From Trichomonas vaginalis G3 (lineage: Eukaryota > Parabasalia > Trichomonadida > Trichomonadidae): a stretch of 64,000 nucleotides of DNA. The DNA is taken from NCBI RefSeq assembly GCF_026262505.1, contig NC_067203.1, positions 6,448,001 to 6,512,000 on the forward strand. Reading direction: 5' to 3'. The translations under genes were made by a program, and so were the position numbers. Under the pieces are notes generated by a model, which saw nothing but the letters and a program-made list of their open reading frames with translations, had not been told where the DNA came from and made no database searches. Below are positions 39,578 to 49,876 of this stretch, piece by piece (the stretch's first letter is position 1; each line of letters opens with the position of its first letter).

Positions 39578-42500
39578 TTAAGCTGTTCTAACCCATGCAT
39601 AAACTTTCATATAAGGTGGCATATAATCTGCACCCGAACCTGTTGAATTTGTTGTGAAAGTGTGTGAATGATTTCCTGCGGTTCCACAGAAAATACCTGC
39701 GCTTGAATCTACTGGGTCACTTGAAATATCATATCTATTCATTCCCTGTCTATCCGAACCTGCTGCACGATTTGTATAACCTCTTTTTGTTATTGAATGT
39801 GAATGATTACCTGTTGTGTTTGTAGTTCCTGTATGCTTATGCGGTGGAAGGTTTGCTTCTAAAATTTTCTTTGAACCTCCTGTTTGATTTGATGAATTAG
39901 TACAGTATAAGAATTTATCTACAATCTGCTGCTATGTACCAAAACCTAAAACACTTGCGGGATTTGTTGAATTCATTGATGTATATAAAGCACCGATAGG
40001 ATATATGGTTTGCAATATTTCATTTTTCATGCTTGCAATCGCATTTGTTGCATCAGTTCTAAATTCAGCGAAACCATCAAGAATATTAGTGAGATTATTA
40101 TATTCCACATTCTTTTGACCAGGTAATTGATGGTGTAATTGAATGTCATTAACTGTTAATGAATCTATATTCGAAAATCTTTCATTAATTTTACCATTAA
40201 CTGCATCATTTACTTCTGACTTCTTCACATAATTTTCATCTACCCATTCCTTTGCTTCTTCTGTATAACTCATTGCTTTTGTATCATAACGATTTAATTC
40301 TTCATCTACATATATTTTGTCGGTTTTATTGGCTAAATCAACAACCATATCTCTTAGGTTAGTGCACATATCTTCATCACGCATGCTTGATGAAGCAATA
40401 GCCCAATTCAATATTATCTCATCAGCTCTAATAGTTGTGAAGAATTCATGTGTATGTTCTTTATCTGCTTTCTTAGCTAACATTGCTGGTAGTTCATATG
40501 CTTCAAAGTTTCTGGCATGACCTTCAATGTTCCTGCAATTGTTATCTAAACTGTTAAGCGTGTCTTTTACGCTAGTGCTTGGATTCTCTAAAGGTGCACT
40601 TGAACCAAGGTCAAAGTTCAGTATTATGTCGTCTGCTCTAACAGTTGTGAAGGATTCATGCGAATGATTTTTGTCTGCTTTACTGTCTAAAGAAGTTTGA
40701 AGTGAATTTATATTGTTATGTTCTGTTATTAAATCATGCCTTAAGTTTACTATTTCTCGATTTAACTCAGGATGCATATGATTTACATCAGCTTTATTTT
40801 TAATAGCATCTTCAACAGTTATTTTTGGCTTAACCATCAAAGTAAATCTTGGTTCAACTAATACATCGTTAACAAATGAATTTATATCTTCTTTCATTAA
40901 CATCTTCCGTATTCACTTCTTCATCCTGTGTTAAATATCCATGATAGTCCGTTATAATCTGTTCATCTGAACTTATATAATGAACATGGTCTTTATCTGC
41001 TTTACTATCTAATTTCTCATTAACATCATTCACTTCTAATTCAACTCTTCCGCCAGAACTCTTATTATCATTAATCTTTTTCATTAATTCAGTAATTACA
41101 TCATAAAGACTGTATTCTGTTTTCGGTTCTGTAAATAATGAGTCGAAATTTCTTTTCATCATTACATCGCTGACATTAATTATATCAGCTATACATTTTT
41201 CATTTATTCTCTTCATTAGTTCTGCAATAATGACGAATATATAATCTGTTAATTTATTCTCTTCATCAATGGTTATAGAATGATTTGAAATCGAATCATT
41301 AACACCTCTAAATAAATCAATAACTTCAGGATACACGTTTTTAATGTCTCGAATAACCTGACCCGTATCCTGAAGTTCCTCTGTTTCTTCCTCTTCGTTT
41401 ATGTCTCTAGCCATCATCAACGCAGCCATAACCGGAGGGTTAGTTGCTACCTGTTCGAAAATCTGTCCGTTATGTACGGTATATCTAAATAATTTCTTTG
41501 TATTTGTTAAAACATTTGAAACAAGTCTTTTAAAACCATCTACAAAATTTCCCGTTTCACCTAATGTTCTTGCAGCATCTACAAACTCACCCATTCCCGC
41601 TTTTGACCCCAAAAACGTCTATATTGCATTTATTTCACTCTGTATAGTTGTCCATTCAGCGAAACTAACACCCGCATTCGCTAAGTCGAAAATGAAACCC
41701 AGTGGATCGAACTTAATTCCACCTTCTTTTTCAATTTCAACGAACTCACTAACATGAGATTTTAAATATTCTTTCGTTAAAATCGTTTTTCCTGATGTCA
41801 TGCTGTTAACGGAACTATCACCGTCAAAAGTTAACGAATTCAATTTCGTCATTGATGCTTTTATTTCATACACTGCTTTATTGATGGTTTTTGGCTCACC
41901 TTCTTTAGAAGTGTATGAAACATTAATGAATGAATTATATGAATTCATGAATGAGTTAAAATCAATGATTTTCATTAATGAAGCCTTTAATGATTCATTA
42001 ACTGTTGAATCCCTTAATTCAATTAATGAACTGTCGTTAATGAAAGGTACGCTGCAAACCGTCGAGTTTGGATCAAATGCCGAAGTCGGTGAAGGAGTAT
42101 TAATTATATAAGTCATTAAATCATTAAGTGATGTAAATAATGTTGTTGTTTTTGATTTAATTTCTTTAGCATCTGTTATATACGGTAATTTTATTTCTGT
42201 AGTTTCTGAATTAAAGATATTCGCTAAAATGTTTTGTTAACTGTTTTGAACAGCTGTATAAACCGTTGAATTCGGAACCCTTACGATTTCACCATCCTTA
42301 ATAAAGGGCATTGCACATGGCGTAGTGCTTGGGTCAAATCTTTCGGGATTATAATTCAACATATATTCTAATGCTTCATAAACAGACCTATAAACCGTTG
42401 TATTATCTTTTTCAATAATTTCACCGTCCTTTATGAAAGGCATTGTGCATGGCGTTAATATTGGAATGAATTTTTCATATTCTTTCCACGAGATTAAATG

Positions 42501-42614
42501 TTCAGTTTTTCCGTCAGTGATTATTAAATGCTCATCATCAAATGAAAACGTGTATGAACCGAAAATTAATCTTTTCGCCCTATCAGCTTCATAAGAATAT
42601 GCGGATATACTCAT
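39578..42614 (-). pseudogene. Polinton 1: fibre-like region with tail-collar end (broken)
   Basis: A long minus-strand region of parts typical of phage tail fibres: many repeats of the form DNKADKxHxHxxFxT with H-T-H/H-S-H motifs (for example KADKNHSHESFTTVRADDI), coiled-coil-like stretches, then a tail-collar start (YPIGALYTSMNSTNP) and an end resembling PPYMKVYAWVR. N-terminal parts (41619-42614) repeat a PFIKDGEI unit. About four breaks. The intact-looking relative is at 52581-53912. A host-attachment fibre is the likely ancestral role. Confidence 0.75.
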
Positions 42615-42639
42615 ATTTTTAATTATAATAAAAATGTTG

Positions 42640-43412
42640 TTCTATTTGCAAAGTACAGACCTAATGATTACGGGACATTAAAATTACAAACTAACCTTGG
42701 TCTTCAGAATGAACCACTAGCTTTCAGAGTTCTTGATTTTAGTACTATCGGTTCATTTGTTATAACAGACGCTAACGATTTCATTACATTTGAAATTGAT
42801 GGTATTAGTACTGAAATTCATTTTAAAGCAAGAAATAAATATGATATTGATACGTTAGAGAAAAAGATTCAGGATCTCATTGATGAAAAATTTAATGGAG
42901 CCATTAACTGTGAATTAACTGATTCAGGAATAATAAAATTTAGTTCCGAAAAAGAATTTAAAATTACTGATATGACTCATCGAGCACGTTTATTTCTAGG
43001 TGCTTATCATCAAGAATTACCATTAAAATCTTCTATTGAAAATCAGAAATATATAATTGAAATGAAATCTGCACCCTACATATGTTATGGAAACTGTTTA
43101 TATGTTGAATCAAAAATAAGTAATGTAACAGGAATTTCAGGAGTTAATAATAAAAATGCTGTTATAGAATATAAATCGTTCTGTTACGCCGTTAATTCTG
43201 TATTCATGCCTAATTTCCCGATTTTATTAAGGCACGAAGGAAAATGGGTTCGAATTCAACCACACCATTTAAAAGATATGACATTTAGATTAGTTGATTT
43301 TCAAGGCGAACTAATTGAAATTAAAGCTCCTGTTCAAATGACTATAGAAGTTGATTTTTGGTCTAATATAAGAGCTAATGGACTAGATGATGAACCAGGG
43401 ATAAAAATATAA
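42640..43412 (+). pseudogene. Polinton 1: jelly-roll-type structural protein region
   Basis: Plus-strand region whose open part (42972-43412) encodes beta-rich sequence (APYICYGNCLYVESKISNVTG, then HHLKDMTFRLVDFQGELIEI) resembling penton/minor capsid proteins of Polintons and related viruses. Similar coding pattern extends upstream to about 42640. Broken. Confidence 0.5.
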
Positions 43413-43507
43413 ATTTTAAATTAATTCGTTAAAACATATTTCAAGCAGAGTTTATATTTTGTTGAAAGTTTTGTGTATTCATTCGAATATTTATACTTAA
43501 ACTCAAC

Positions 43508-44038
43508 TCATGTAGTTCCTGGTGTTTCGATTATTCTAATATTACCGATTTTCATAAATACCGGCATCTGACCGCAGCATTCGATTTCGGGGTCGAGATA
43601 ATCAATAACGCACTGTTTCCCTGTTATTCTTGATATAACATTTTCTAAATCCTCCTTTGTTAAAATTATTTGATTCTTACTAATAAGATTTGTCAAAAGC
43701 TTCTTATCGTCTTTGAGTAATATTGTTTGGTATAAATTAAGGAGGTAATGGTCTACGTTATCTGAAGTATTTGTTTGAATAGTTGAATAAGGATTATCTT
43801 GAGCATCACGCGATATGATTGGTTCTAATGGAGGTGGATATTCTAACTTAACTTCACTGTTAGCGTTTGTGTTTGAAGTTGTGTTTAAATTAACGGATTT
43901 TAGCTCCGGCTCTTTATCTTTCAAGTTTTCGGAGCTGTAATTTTTGATTATAATATTATTTGTCGTTCTTGAATCAACATTCGACGTCGGTTCAATAGGA
44001 ACATTCACTGCACCGGCTAAGATGGATTTACTTCTCAT
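43508..44038 (-). CDS. Polinton 1: hypothetical 176-residue protein
   Basis: Starts MRSKSILAGAVNVPIEP. The N-terminal half is asparagine/threonine-rich and disordered (SNVDSRTTNNIIIKNY); the C-terminal half is folded, with ECCGQMPVFMKIGNIRIIETP. No family recognised. Divergent from the 44074 gene with about 35 bases between starts. Confidence 0.5.
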   Translation of the reverse strand: MRSKSILAGAVNVPIEPTSNVDSRTTNNIIIKNYSSENLKDKEPELKSVNLNTTSNTNANSEVKLEYPPPLEPIISRDAQDNPYSTIQTNTSDNVDHYLLNLYQTILLKDDKKLLTNLISKNQIILTKEDLENVISRITGKQCVIDYLDPEIECCGQMPVFMKIGNIRIIETPGTT

Positions 44039-44073
44039 TTTCTAGAGAATAAAAACCTTTTATTACTATAAAA

Positions 44074-44466
44074 ATGAATAATATCTTTGATAAAGGTTTA
44101 AACGTGAAACTTGAAAATGAAAATCTTGTTGAATTCACTGAAACGGGCGCAGTTTATAAAGATGTTGAAGTAATAAATAAGAAGGCAAAAGTCAGAAGTC
44201 GAAATATGAATATCGATTATAAACCATTTACTATTTACGTTAATGATGGTTCTGGTGGTTCAAACATTAAATATGCAGAAAGTAATAGAGTTTATGCGTT
44301 AAAAGGTGAAGCACCATCAATTAAAAACAGTTATTCTAATCTTTATCCTCAAAAACTAACTAATCCAGAAAGTGTGGACATGAATGACACTAAAAATATA
44401 AACAGAAACGGTGATAGAGATGGATGGAATCTATTCACAACACCTCATCTAAAAATAAAGCTTTAA
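44074..44466 (+). CDS. Polinton 1: hypothetical 130-residue protein
   Basis: Starts MNNIFDKGLNVKLENENL, mixed beta/loop composition with a glycine/serine patch (NDGSGGSNIKY). Convergent with the ATPase gene and overlapping it by four bases at the stops. Function unknown; position between capsid-type genes hints at a virion component. Confidence 0.5.
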   Translation: MNNIFDKGLNVKLENENLVEFTETGAVYKDVEVINKKAKVRSRNMNIDYKPFTIYVNDGSGGSNIKYAESNRVYALKGEAPSIKNSYSNLYPQKLTNPESVDMNDTKNINRNGDRDGWNLFTTPHLKIKL

Positions 44467-45350
44467 AATAATGTTGGTCTTTCCCAAGGTATATTTTTAA
44501 CATTAATTGTATTAGTCATTATATGAATTTCTAAATATGAACGTGGTGAAATGAGTGATTTATAAGCATCCCAGATTTCATCAAAAGGTAATGTTATACC
44601 TGATTGCTTCCAAATTAATTCTATATCGTATTTTGAGAAACCTTGAAATATAACGAAATCAGTAATTAAACGTTTTATGTTTAATGCTAAAAACCTCCAC
44701 GTTTGCATAAGTATTGCTACAGTCATGTGGTAATGTCTGACTTTCGTTATTAAATTAGCTAATGGTGAATCTGGTTTTGAAACTAAACCTTTACCAGCGA
44801 AATCATCACACACTAATAAAGTGTTTGAAGGATATTTTTTAAAAGGATATTTTGAAAGTTTCGAGAGAATGTAGTTTGTCAATCGTTTCATATCATACGT
44901 ACCATCCTGCTGTCTCAAATGATGTTTATCAATAATTCTTTCCATTTCTTCCGATGTCTTTTGCATTCCTGATTGTATAAATTCAACTATTGCATAATAT
45001 TTCTTCTTTCTTCTTATATATTGTTGAAGAAAAGAAATTAATTCGCTATCTGGAACTTTAATTACTGATGCCTGAACTTTACCCATAAACGTCTTCGCTG
45101 TTGAATCCATTGAGTCTGAAGTTGCTGATATAATGATTTGGTCATAATATGAATCAGAGCCTAAACGTTCAGTAATTAAAATATGACGAATTAAATTAAA
45201 AGTCTTTCCCGAACCCATTTTTCCGCAATAGAAATACACACCGTTTGAACAGAACTGATAATCCTTACTGAAGGGAAGAATTAATGAACTATTGAGTTTA
45301 TCAGATTTTTCATTCATTTTTTCATCTACTTCTTCAAATAAATGTTTCAT
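44463..45350 (-). CDS. Polinton 1: A32/FtsK-HerA-like genome-packaging ATPase
   Basis: A 295-residue product with Walker A GKMGSGKTFNL (about residues 43-53) and Walker B LLVCDDFAG (about 178-186), then a sensor-type MTVAILMQTWRFL. This is the layout of poxvirus A32-like packaging ATPases found in Polintons. A relative lies at 63382-64000. The gene looks whole. Confidence 0.88.
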   Translation of the reverse strand: MKHLFEEVDEKMNEKSDKLNSSLILPFSKDYQFCSNGVYFYCGKMGSGKTFNLIRHILITERLGSDSYYDQIIISATSDSMDSTAKTFMGKVQASVIKVPDSELISFLQQYIRRKKKYYAIVEFIQSGMQKTSEEMERIIDKHHLRQQDGTYDMKRLTNYILSKLSKYPFKKYPSNTLLVCDDFAGKGLVSKPDSPLANLITKVRHYHMTVAILMQTWRFLALNIKRLITDFVIFQGFSKYDIELIWKQSGITLPFDEIWDAYKSLISPRSYLEIHIMTNTINVKNIPWERPTLF

Positions 45351-45366
45351 TTTATTATAATTAAAA

Positions 45367-46257
45367 ATGCAAGTCAGAAATTTTGTTAATACCGTTCCCA
45401 GTCTTAATGATAAAAGTATTAAAATCTATTATGAGCACATATTTTCACAACCGTTTAAAATAATCAATGGTGAATACATTTATGAATACCCTAAACACTG
45501 GGTTGATTATAACACTGGCGAAAAAGCAATTGAAATAAGACAGATAAAAACCATTCCTGCAGGACGAACCATTGAATTATATAACTTTGGAATAATAAGA
45601 GATAATCATCAATATGATTTACAGATTTATATAGATTTAGACACAGGAGATGATATGACAGCATTTAATAAAAAGATTAAATCGGTTCTTATTGAACAGT
45701 TAAAAGGTGCCGGATATCCTCAACCTAATGAAGTTGATATGTTTTATAGTTTTGAAACTAATTCAATAGAATTTCGTGTTAATTCAAATTCAAAAGCTGG
45801 TTTCATATTTGATTTAAAAGATGGTGCTGTCGGTGATGAGATTGAAAATATATACACGAATAAAAATTTTCAAGAGATTACAGGAATTAATAATGATGAA
45901 TGCTTTTATCGATTTGCTCAGTTCGGAGCAGAACAGATAACATTAAATGACCTCCTGGAGTACTTACCAAAATCAATTTCCATTAAAAATGATGATTATT
46001 TATTAACATCAATTTCATTTAATGGTGTTTGGTCCAGAGAAGCGGCAATCATTAAATCAAGTATAAGTGAATTCGCTGAAGATTCTATTTTATGTTTATC
46101 AAACTGTTTATATTCTCCGCCGAAGCATTATTCAATAACTAATTATGTTAATAAATTTAATATAAAATTAGTTGAACCATCGAGCCTAAAAGATATTGTC
46201 CTTCCTGATGACAGAAAAGATAGTATTATTATCGAACTCATATTAATCGCTTATTAA
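45367..46257 (+). CDS. Polinton 1: structural-type protein, 296 residues
   Basis: Starts MQVRNFVNTVPSLNDKSIKI. The N-terminal third (YEYPKHWVDYNTGEKAIEI, then QIYIDLDTGDD) shares the pattern of 23766-24038 and 52278-52562, followed by about 200 residues of beta-rich sequence. Probably a larger member of the same virion family. It is divergent from the ATPase by 16 bases. Confidence 0.5.
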   Translation: MQVRNFVNTVPSLNDKSIKIYYEHIFSQPFKIINGEYIYEYPKHWVDYNTGEKAIEIRQIKTIPAGRTIELYNFGIIRDNHQYDLQIYIDLDTGDDMTAFNKKIKSVLIEQLKGAGYPQPNEVDMFYSFETNSIEFRVNSNSKAGFIFDLKDGAVGDEIENIYTNKNFQEITGINNDECFYRFAQFGAEQITLNDLLEYLPKSISIKNDDYLLTSISFNGVWSREAAIIKSSISEFAEDSILCLSNCLYSPPKHYSITNYVNKFNIKLVEPSSLKDIVLPDDRKDSIIIELILIAY

Positions 46258-46274
46258 AATTTAATTATATATAA

Positions 46275-46571
46275 ATGAGTTCAACGACTGAAAGCGCATG
46301 GGCTAGTTTTGATGAAGATCCTAAACCGCGGAATTATAATAGAATTGTAATTCCTGTAGGTCTTTTATTAGCTGCTGGTGCTGTAGCGGGACCATATTTA
46401 TATAGAAATTTATATAGAACACCGATTAATTCAACTGCCGGGGCTGATCTTATTCCAACAGGTCTGAAAAAATCTACACCGATTCAAACAAGCCCGACAC
46501 AGGAAAGGAACCGCGAACCACTCACACGTATTAGGTCTTTTATTAATTATTTAAAGAATAGAAGAAATTAA
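46275..46571 (+). CDS. Polinton 1: small single-pass membrane protein
   Basis: A 98-residue product with one membrane segment (IVIPVGLLLAAGAVAGPYLY, about residues 25-44) and a basic tail (RIRSFINYLKNRR). It is in a tight same-strand series with the next genes (10-20 bases apart). A virion-membrane-type accessory role is only a guess. Confidence 0.5.
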   Translation: MSSTTESAWASFDEDPKPRNYNRIVIPVGLLLAAGAVAGPYLYRNLYRTPINSTAGADLIPTGLKKSTPIQTSPTQERNREPLTRIRSFINYLKNRRN

Positions 46572-46581
46572 TTTGTAATAA

Positions 46582-46782
46582 ATGACGTCGTTAAATGTAA
46601 AAATAATTTGTGATGATATTACTATCATTGATGATGTAAGTGAGTGTGCTAATATAATTGATAGAATTAATGAACTAATAAAGAGGTTCAGTGGTGAAAA
46701 AGTCAGAGTTTCATTAACGTTTAGCTCCGATGAAAAATTTTATGAGTTAATCATTATGAGAAATGATTTTAATAAGCATTAA
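46582..46782 (+). CDS. Polinton 1: hypothetical 66-residue protein
   Basis: Compact alpha/beta composition (VKIICDDITIIDD, then IDRINELIKRFSGEKVRVSL). Its stop directly abuts the next ATG at 46783, which supports an expressed gene series. Confidence 0.5.
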   Translation: MTSLNVKIICDDITIIDDVSECANIIDRINELIKRFSGEKVRVSLTFSSDEKFYELIIMRNDFNKH

Positions 46783-47286
46783 ATGGTATTTTCAACACTA
46801 TCAGCTTTGTATGGAGGTTATAAAGCTATTGACGGTTTAACTGGTGGAGCTGTATCAAAAGCTTTAAAAAATAATGCTGGAATGCTTGTGGGAGCTGCTG
46901 CCAGAAAATTAAAATCTGAAAAGTTAAAGAAATTAGGTAACTGGGTCGCTGACCAGTCGCAAAACCTTTTAGGTGAAGATAATGAAATATCTAAGCAGCT
47001 AAAAGATTTTAAAGGTCAGTTGAATGGCGAAGAGTTTAAATTAAATTCACTTAAAGAAAAGGAGAAACAGCCAGAATATCCACCAATTGAGGCACCGCCG
47101 ATTAATTCAGCACCTGCGCCAGTAACTGCAGTCGCACCATATGACCCTGGCGGTTATGGAAGACCTTTTGACCCTAAAACAGGAGGTTCGAATTGGTTCC
47201 ATTACGGTCGAAGATATATTTTAGCTAAAATCGCAAAAGCAAAGAAACTGTTAAAAACTAAAAAGAAACCAAGAGTTTTAAAGTAA
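46783..47286 (+). CDS. Polinton 1: amphipathic/basic virion-type protein
   Basis: A 167-residue product. It opens with a glycine-rich amphipathic stretch (MVFSTLSALYGGYKAIDGLT), then a lysine-rich helix and a proline-rich middle (PPIEAPPINSAPAPVTAV), ending strongly basic (KKLLKTKKKPRVLK). The pattern recalls adenovirus pVI/core-type proteins. Inference from composition only; 51469-51711 looks like its counterpart. Confidence 0.5.
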   Translation: MVFSTLSALYGGYKAIDGLTGGAVSKALKNNAGMLVGAAARKLKSEKLKKLGNWVADQSQNLLGEDNEISKQLKDFKGQLNGEEFKLNSLKEKEKQPEYPPIEAPPINSAPAPVTAVAPYDPGGYGRPFDPKTGGSNWFHYGRRYILAKIAKAKKLLKTKKKPRVLK

Positions 47287-47290
47287 TTAA

Positions 47291-47503
47291 ATGGTTAGAG
47301 ATGTTCTCGAATACCCTGCACCACCTGAAACGCCTAACAATAATGATTTATATAATCGATTGAAAACTTTAGGTAAAGCGTATTTATGGTTTAATTATCC
47401 TTATCATATGGCGGCTTATAAACTTTATAAACACTATAAAGAAAGTAATAGACCTTCAACCGACCTAGTTGATCCGCAGGAATTAAGGAAAAGACGACGA
47501 TAA
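47291..47503 (+). CDS. Polinton 1: small basic protein
   Basis: A 70-residue product, tyrosine-rich with a basic end (PQELRKRRR). It follows the previous gene by four bases in the same series. Function unknown. Confidence 0.45.
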   Translation: MVRDVLEYPAPPETPNNNDLYNRLKTLGKAYLWFNYPYHMAAYKLYKHYKESNRPSTDLVDPQELRKRRR

Positions 47504-47552
47504 AAAATAAAGTTAATTTTAAAAATATTTTTTATTTTTTACTTTTAATAAA

Positions 47553-47783
47553 ATGAGTACTAAAATTACTGAAGCAACAAAACAAAAGTTTTTAGTTGAA
47601 TACATTAAATCAGGAACTATTCCAGAAGGTTTTTATGTTCATCAAATGAAAGATGGTAGAGTTCAATTTAGAAAAATTAAGCAGCCATTAGATAAAAATG
47701 GTATTTTGAGAAAGATTAAATTATATGAAGATAATATAGCAGAACTGAAGAAGAAGTTAGAAGAATTCGAAAAATCAGATTAA
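47553..47783 (+). CDS. Polinton 1: small protein of the conserved-box family
   Basis: A 76-residue product. Its N-terminal half (EYIKSGTIPEGFYVHQMKDG, then RVQFRKIKQPL) follows the same pattern as 24356-24817 and 55481-56011, and it ends in a lysine/glutamate coiled coil. Function unknown. Confidence 0.5.
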   Translation: MSTKITEATKQKFLVEYIKSGTIPEGFYVHQMKDGRVQFRKIKQPLDKNGILRKIKLYEDNIAELKKKLEEFEKSD

Positions 47784-47784
47784 G

Positions 47785-47813
47785 CCGCTTAGCGGCGAGA
47801 TGGACTCAAAGAG
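47785..47813. repeat. GC-rich double hairpin after a Polinton 1 gene
   Basis: GCCGCTTAGCGGC and GGACTCAAAGAGTCC stand five bases apart, immediately after the stop of the preceding gene. Could act as a terminator-like structure or be a small palindromic insertion. Confidence 0.6.
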
Positions 47814-47848
47814 TCCTCATGAAATAATAAATTTTATTTTTATATAAA

Positions 47849-47989
47849 ATGAATTTTACTAATAAATTATTAATTATTGTTTCATTACTTCTCATCTCCC
47901 GTGAAGCTCGTTTATGGTATGAATCTATAAAAGAGTTTGAAGACAGCAGCGATGACATTCCTGAATCATGCCAGCATATTTACTGTTGA
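47849..47989 (+). CDS. Polinton 1: 46-residue protein with hydrophobic N-terminus
   Basis: ATG at 47849, stop at 47987-47989. The product begins MNFTNKLLIIVSLLLISREA, a signal-peptide or anchor-like segment, followed by an acidic part and two cysteines. It is the last gene before the right terminal repeat, which starts at its stop codon. Confidence 0.5.
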   Translation: MNFTNKLLIIVSLLLISREARLWYESIKEFEDSSDDIPESCQHIYC

Positions 47990-48460
47990 AAATTCACAAG
48001 GTTAGAAATGAGGTTAGATATCGGGTTAGATATACCCTAAAATTAATTTTATCATTTATGAAAAATTTAGTATATACAGAAATTAAAAAAATTTTGAGTT
48101 AATTTATTTTAAAAAAATTATTTTTTTACTCTGGGTGTTAAAATCTATGATAAAAAAAATAAATAAAAAAATTTTAACGTTAATTTTTAAAGTTTATTTT
48201 TAAAAAATTATTTTTTTTATTTTGTAAAGTGTCAAAAATTTTAACGTTAATTTTTAAATTTATTTTTTTTAAAATTATTTTTTTATTTTGTAAAGTGTCA
48301 AAAATTTTAACGTTAATTTTTAAGTTTATTTTTTAAAAAATATTTTTTTATTTTTTGTAAATGTCAAATGTATTTTACGTGTCAAACGGTTTTTGTAAAT
48401 TCTAGTAATTTTGGTTCCGAGGGGCGTAGACCCTTGGTACCGAAATTATGGATACTAACT
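47988..48460. repeat. Polinton 1 right terminal inverted repeat
   Basis: Reverse complement of 22723-23199, 473 bases, differing mainly in lengths of A/T runs in the tandem AT-rich units (about 48140-48350). The outer end is GATACTAACT at 48451-48460, followed by the gccta duplication. Confidence 0.92.
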
Positions 48461-49110
48461 GCCTAGTTGCTAGGGTATAGTAGCTAGGCCGCATAATTAT
48501 TATGCTTCTAGCGATATTAGTTATACGTTATTGCACGCATTCACTTATACTACCACTCTCTCGCTCCTAAAAAGTCAGATACTTCGTAATTACTAGAATA
48601 GGGCCAAGTTCTTCCGAGGCCTCTCATTGCATGAGAGACTTCGGAAGAGCTTGGCCCTAAAGCATCTCACTACGGCTCCCTGGTCTACAAAAGGCTAAAG
48701 AAACTACAATTTGAGTAGAGTCCTTCCGAAGTCTCCCATTCAATGAAAGGCTTCGGAGGAATTCTACTCCAAGGTAATGCGCTTGTAGTTTCTGACTTTC
48801 TATTGAACGAAAAATGTAAATTTACTCGAAAAGAGCAAAAGTTCTTCCGAGGCCTCTCATTGAATGAGAGACTTCGGAAGAACTTTGTTCTAGTGTAATG
48901 CGTGTATATTCTTGGGTCCAGGGAGAGCGAGAGAACTAGTTTGTAATTCGTTTTTGCTGAAGTTCTCCGGATTTCTCTCAATTGAGGAAGGAAATCCGGA
49001 AAACTTCAGCATGAGTTAATTGTGGTGTAACTCTCTGGGTATTTACCGGCCAGAGAGCGAGTAAAATATTAGAGAGCGCATAGTCTCAGCATAGGTATGC
49101 GCACTATAAA
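48461..49110. repeat. Hairpin cluster D, right part
   Basis: It begins with the right arm of the stem interrupted by Polinton 1. It then has four strong stem-loops: 48600-48659 (AGGGCCAAG...CTTGGCCCT), about 48709-48772 (GTAGAGTCCTTCCG... and complement), about 48832-48891 (AAGTTCTTCCGAGGCCTCTC...) and 48954-49011 (TGCTGAAGTT...AACTTCAGCA). Outer bases also pair (AGAAACTAC with GTAGTTTCT; GCTCCCTGG with CCAGGGAGAGC; CTCTCTCGCTC with AGAGAGCGAG), giving nested stems. The right edge is uncertain. Confidence 0.75.
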
Positions 49111-49848
49111 TATACGTTATTTTTTACTTTCGTATGAAGAAATAGCTTCTCATTTTTATGCTTCTATATACTTTGTTACTAAGTAAATCGCCTATTTTCT
49201 TATTAAAGCCTAATTTTTCCACGGAGTAGGTGACAAAAGTGCATACTCTTAAACAACCGTCGGATTTCCGGGTGAAATCGTGACACACTTTCGTCTTTCG
49301 TAGGCGGTGGTGGTTGTTACAAAAGGTAACTTCGAATGTAGCGTGAAATCTGCAAAAAAAATTCTGAAATTTGAATGGAGAACACAAAAATTGAATAGTT
49401 TACGTCAATAAAAAAGAGAAAAATGAAGCCAATGTGTCTCGAACCTAGGACTTAGAGCAGCAATCCCACTGTTTATCCCATTACATATTACACTACATGC
49501 ATCTCTCACCTCAGTGAATGAGATCAACTATATGATAACTTTTTCCCCATTATATTCTTGTGGAAAAGTGACAAATAACAACTTTGACCCTCTCTCTTTT
49601 TCCACGTGATTAAGAATCTCTGCATCCAAAAAATTCGTTTTCTGCGTTCAGAACGCGAAAACATGCAGTATATCTCAAGATAAATGGAAATCTTTCTCTT
49701 ATATTTTCCAAAAAAAGGGGTTTTTCGAATTTTTGTCATCAAAATTGTTGTTTTTCTTATCAAATTTGAAAAATCAAGATTTTTTTTGGAGATTTTCAGC
49801 AAAACAAAACACGGTAGATAGATGTTATTTTATGATGTCTATCTGATG
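49111..49848. other. Spacer with one tRNA-like patch, otherwise nothing recognised
   Basis: AT-rich sequence between the hairpin cluster and the second Polinton region. The minus-strand open frame 49524-49802 has unconvincing composition. The tRNA-like patch is listed separately. Confidence 0.35.
49430..49500 (-). other. tRNA-like / pol III promoter-like sequence
   Basis: On the minus strand, TAGTGTAATAT (about 49486-49496) resembles an A box and GGTTCGAGAC (about 49436-49445) a B box, about 50 bases apart. A full cloverleaf does not form (acceptor and T stems fail), so this is a degenerate tRNA, a SINE-like relic or chance. Confidence 0.3.
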
Positions 49849-49876
49849 AAAAAAAAAAAAAAAAAAAAAGGTAGCG

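Larger units (their letters stand above)
22723..48460. mobile_element. Polinton 1 (Maverick), about 25.7 kb including nested insertions
   Basis: Bounded by long inverted repeats starting AGTTAGTATCC and a 5-bp target duplication. It carries the Polinton core set: family-B polymerase, retroviral-type integrase, A32/FtsK-like ATPase and capsid-like genes, plus a primase/helicase module, fibre-like region and HNH-type gene. Two transposons (A and B, about 5 kb together) are nested in it, so the unoccupied element would be about 20.7 kb. The element is a fossil: about ten breaks are spread over several genes, though others are still open. The two terminal repeats are nearly identical, suggesting a fairly recent insertion, with A and B arriving later. 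Confidence 0.93.

Noticed and set aside
49430-49500. Functional tRNA gene
   Set aside because: Acceptor and T stems do not pair; kept only as a tRNA-like patch.
49524-49802. 92-codon minus-strand frame
   Set aside because: Low-complexity lysine/isoleucine/phenylalanine composition, no recognisable pattern.
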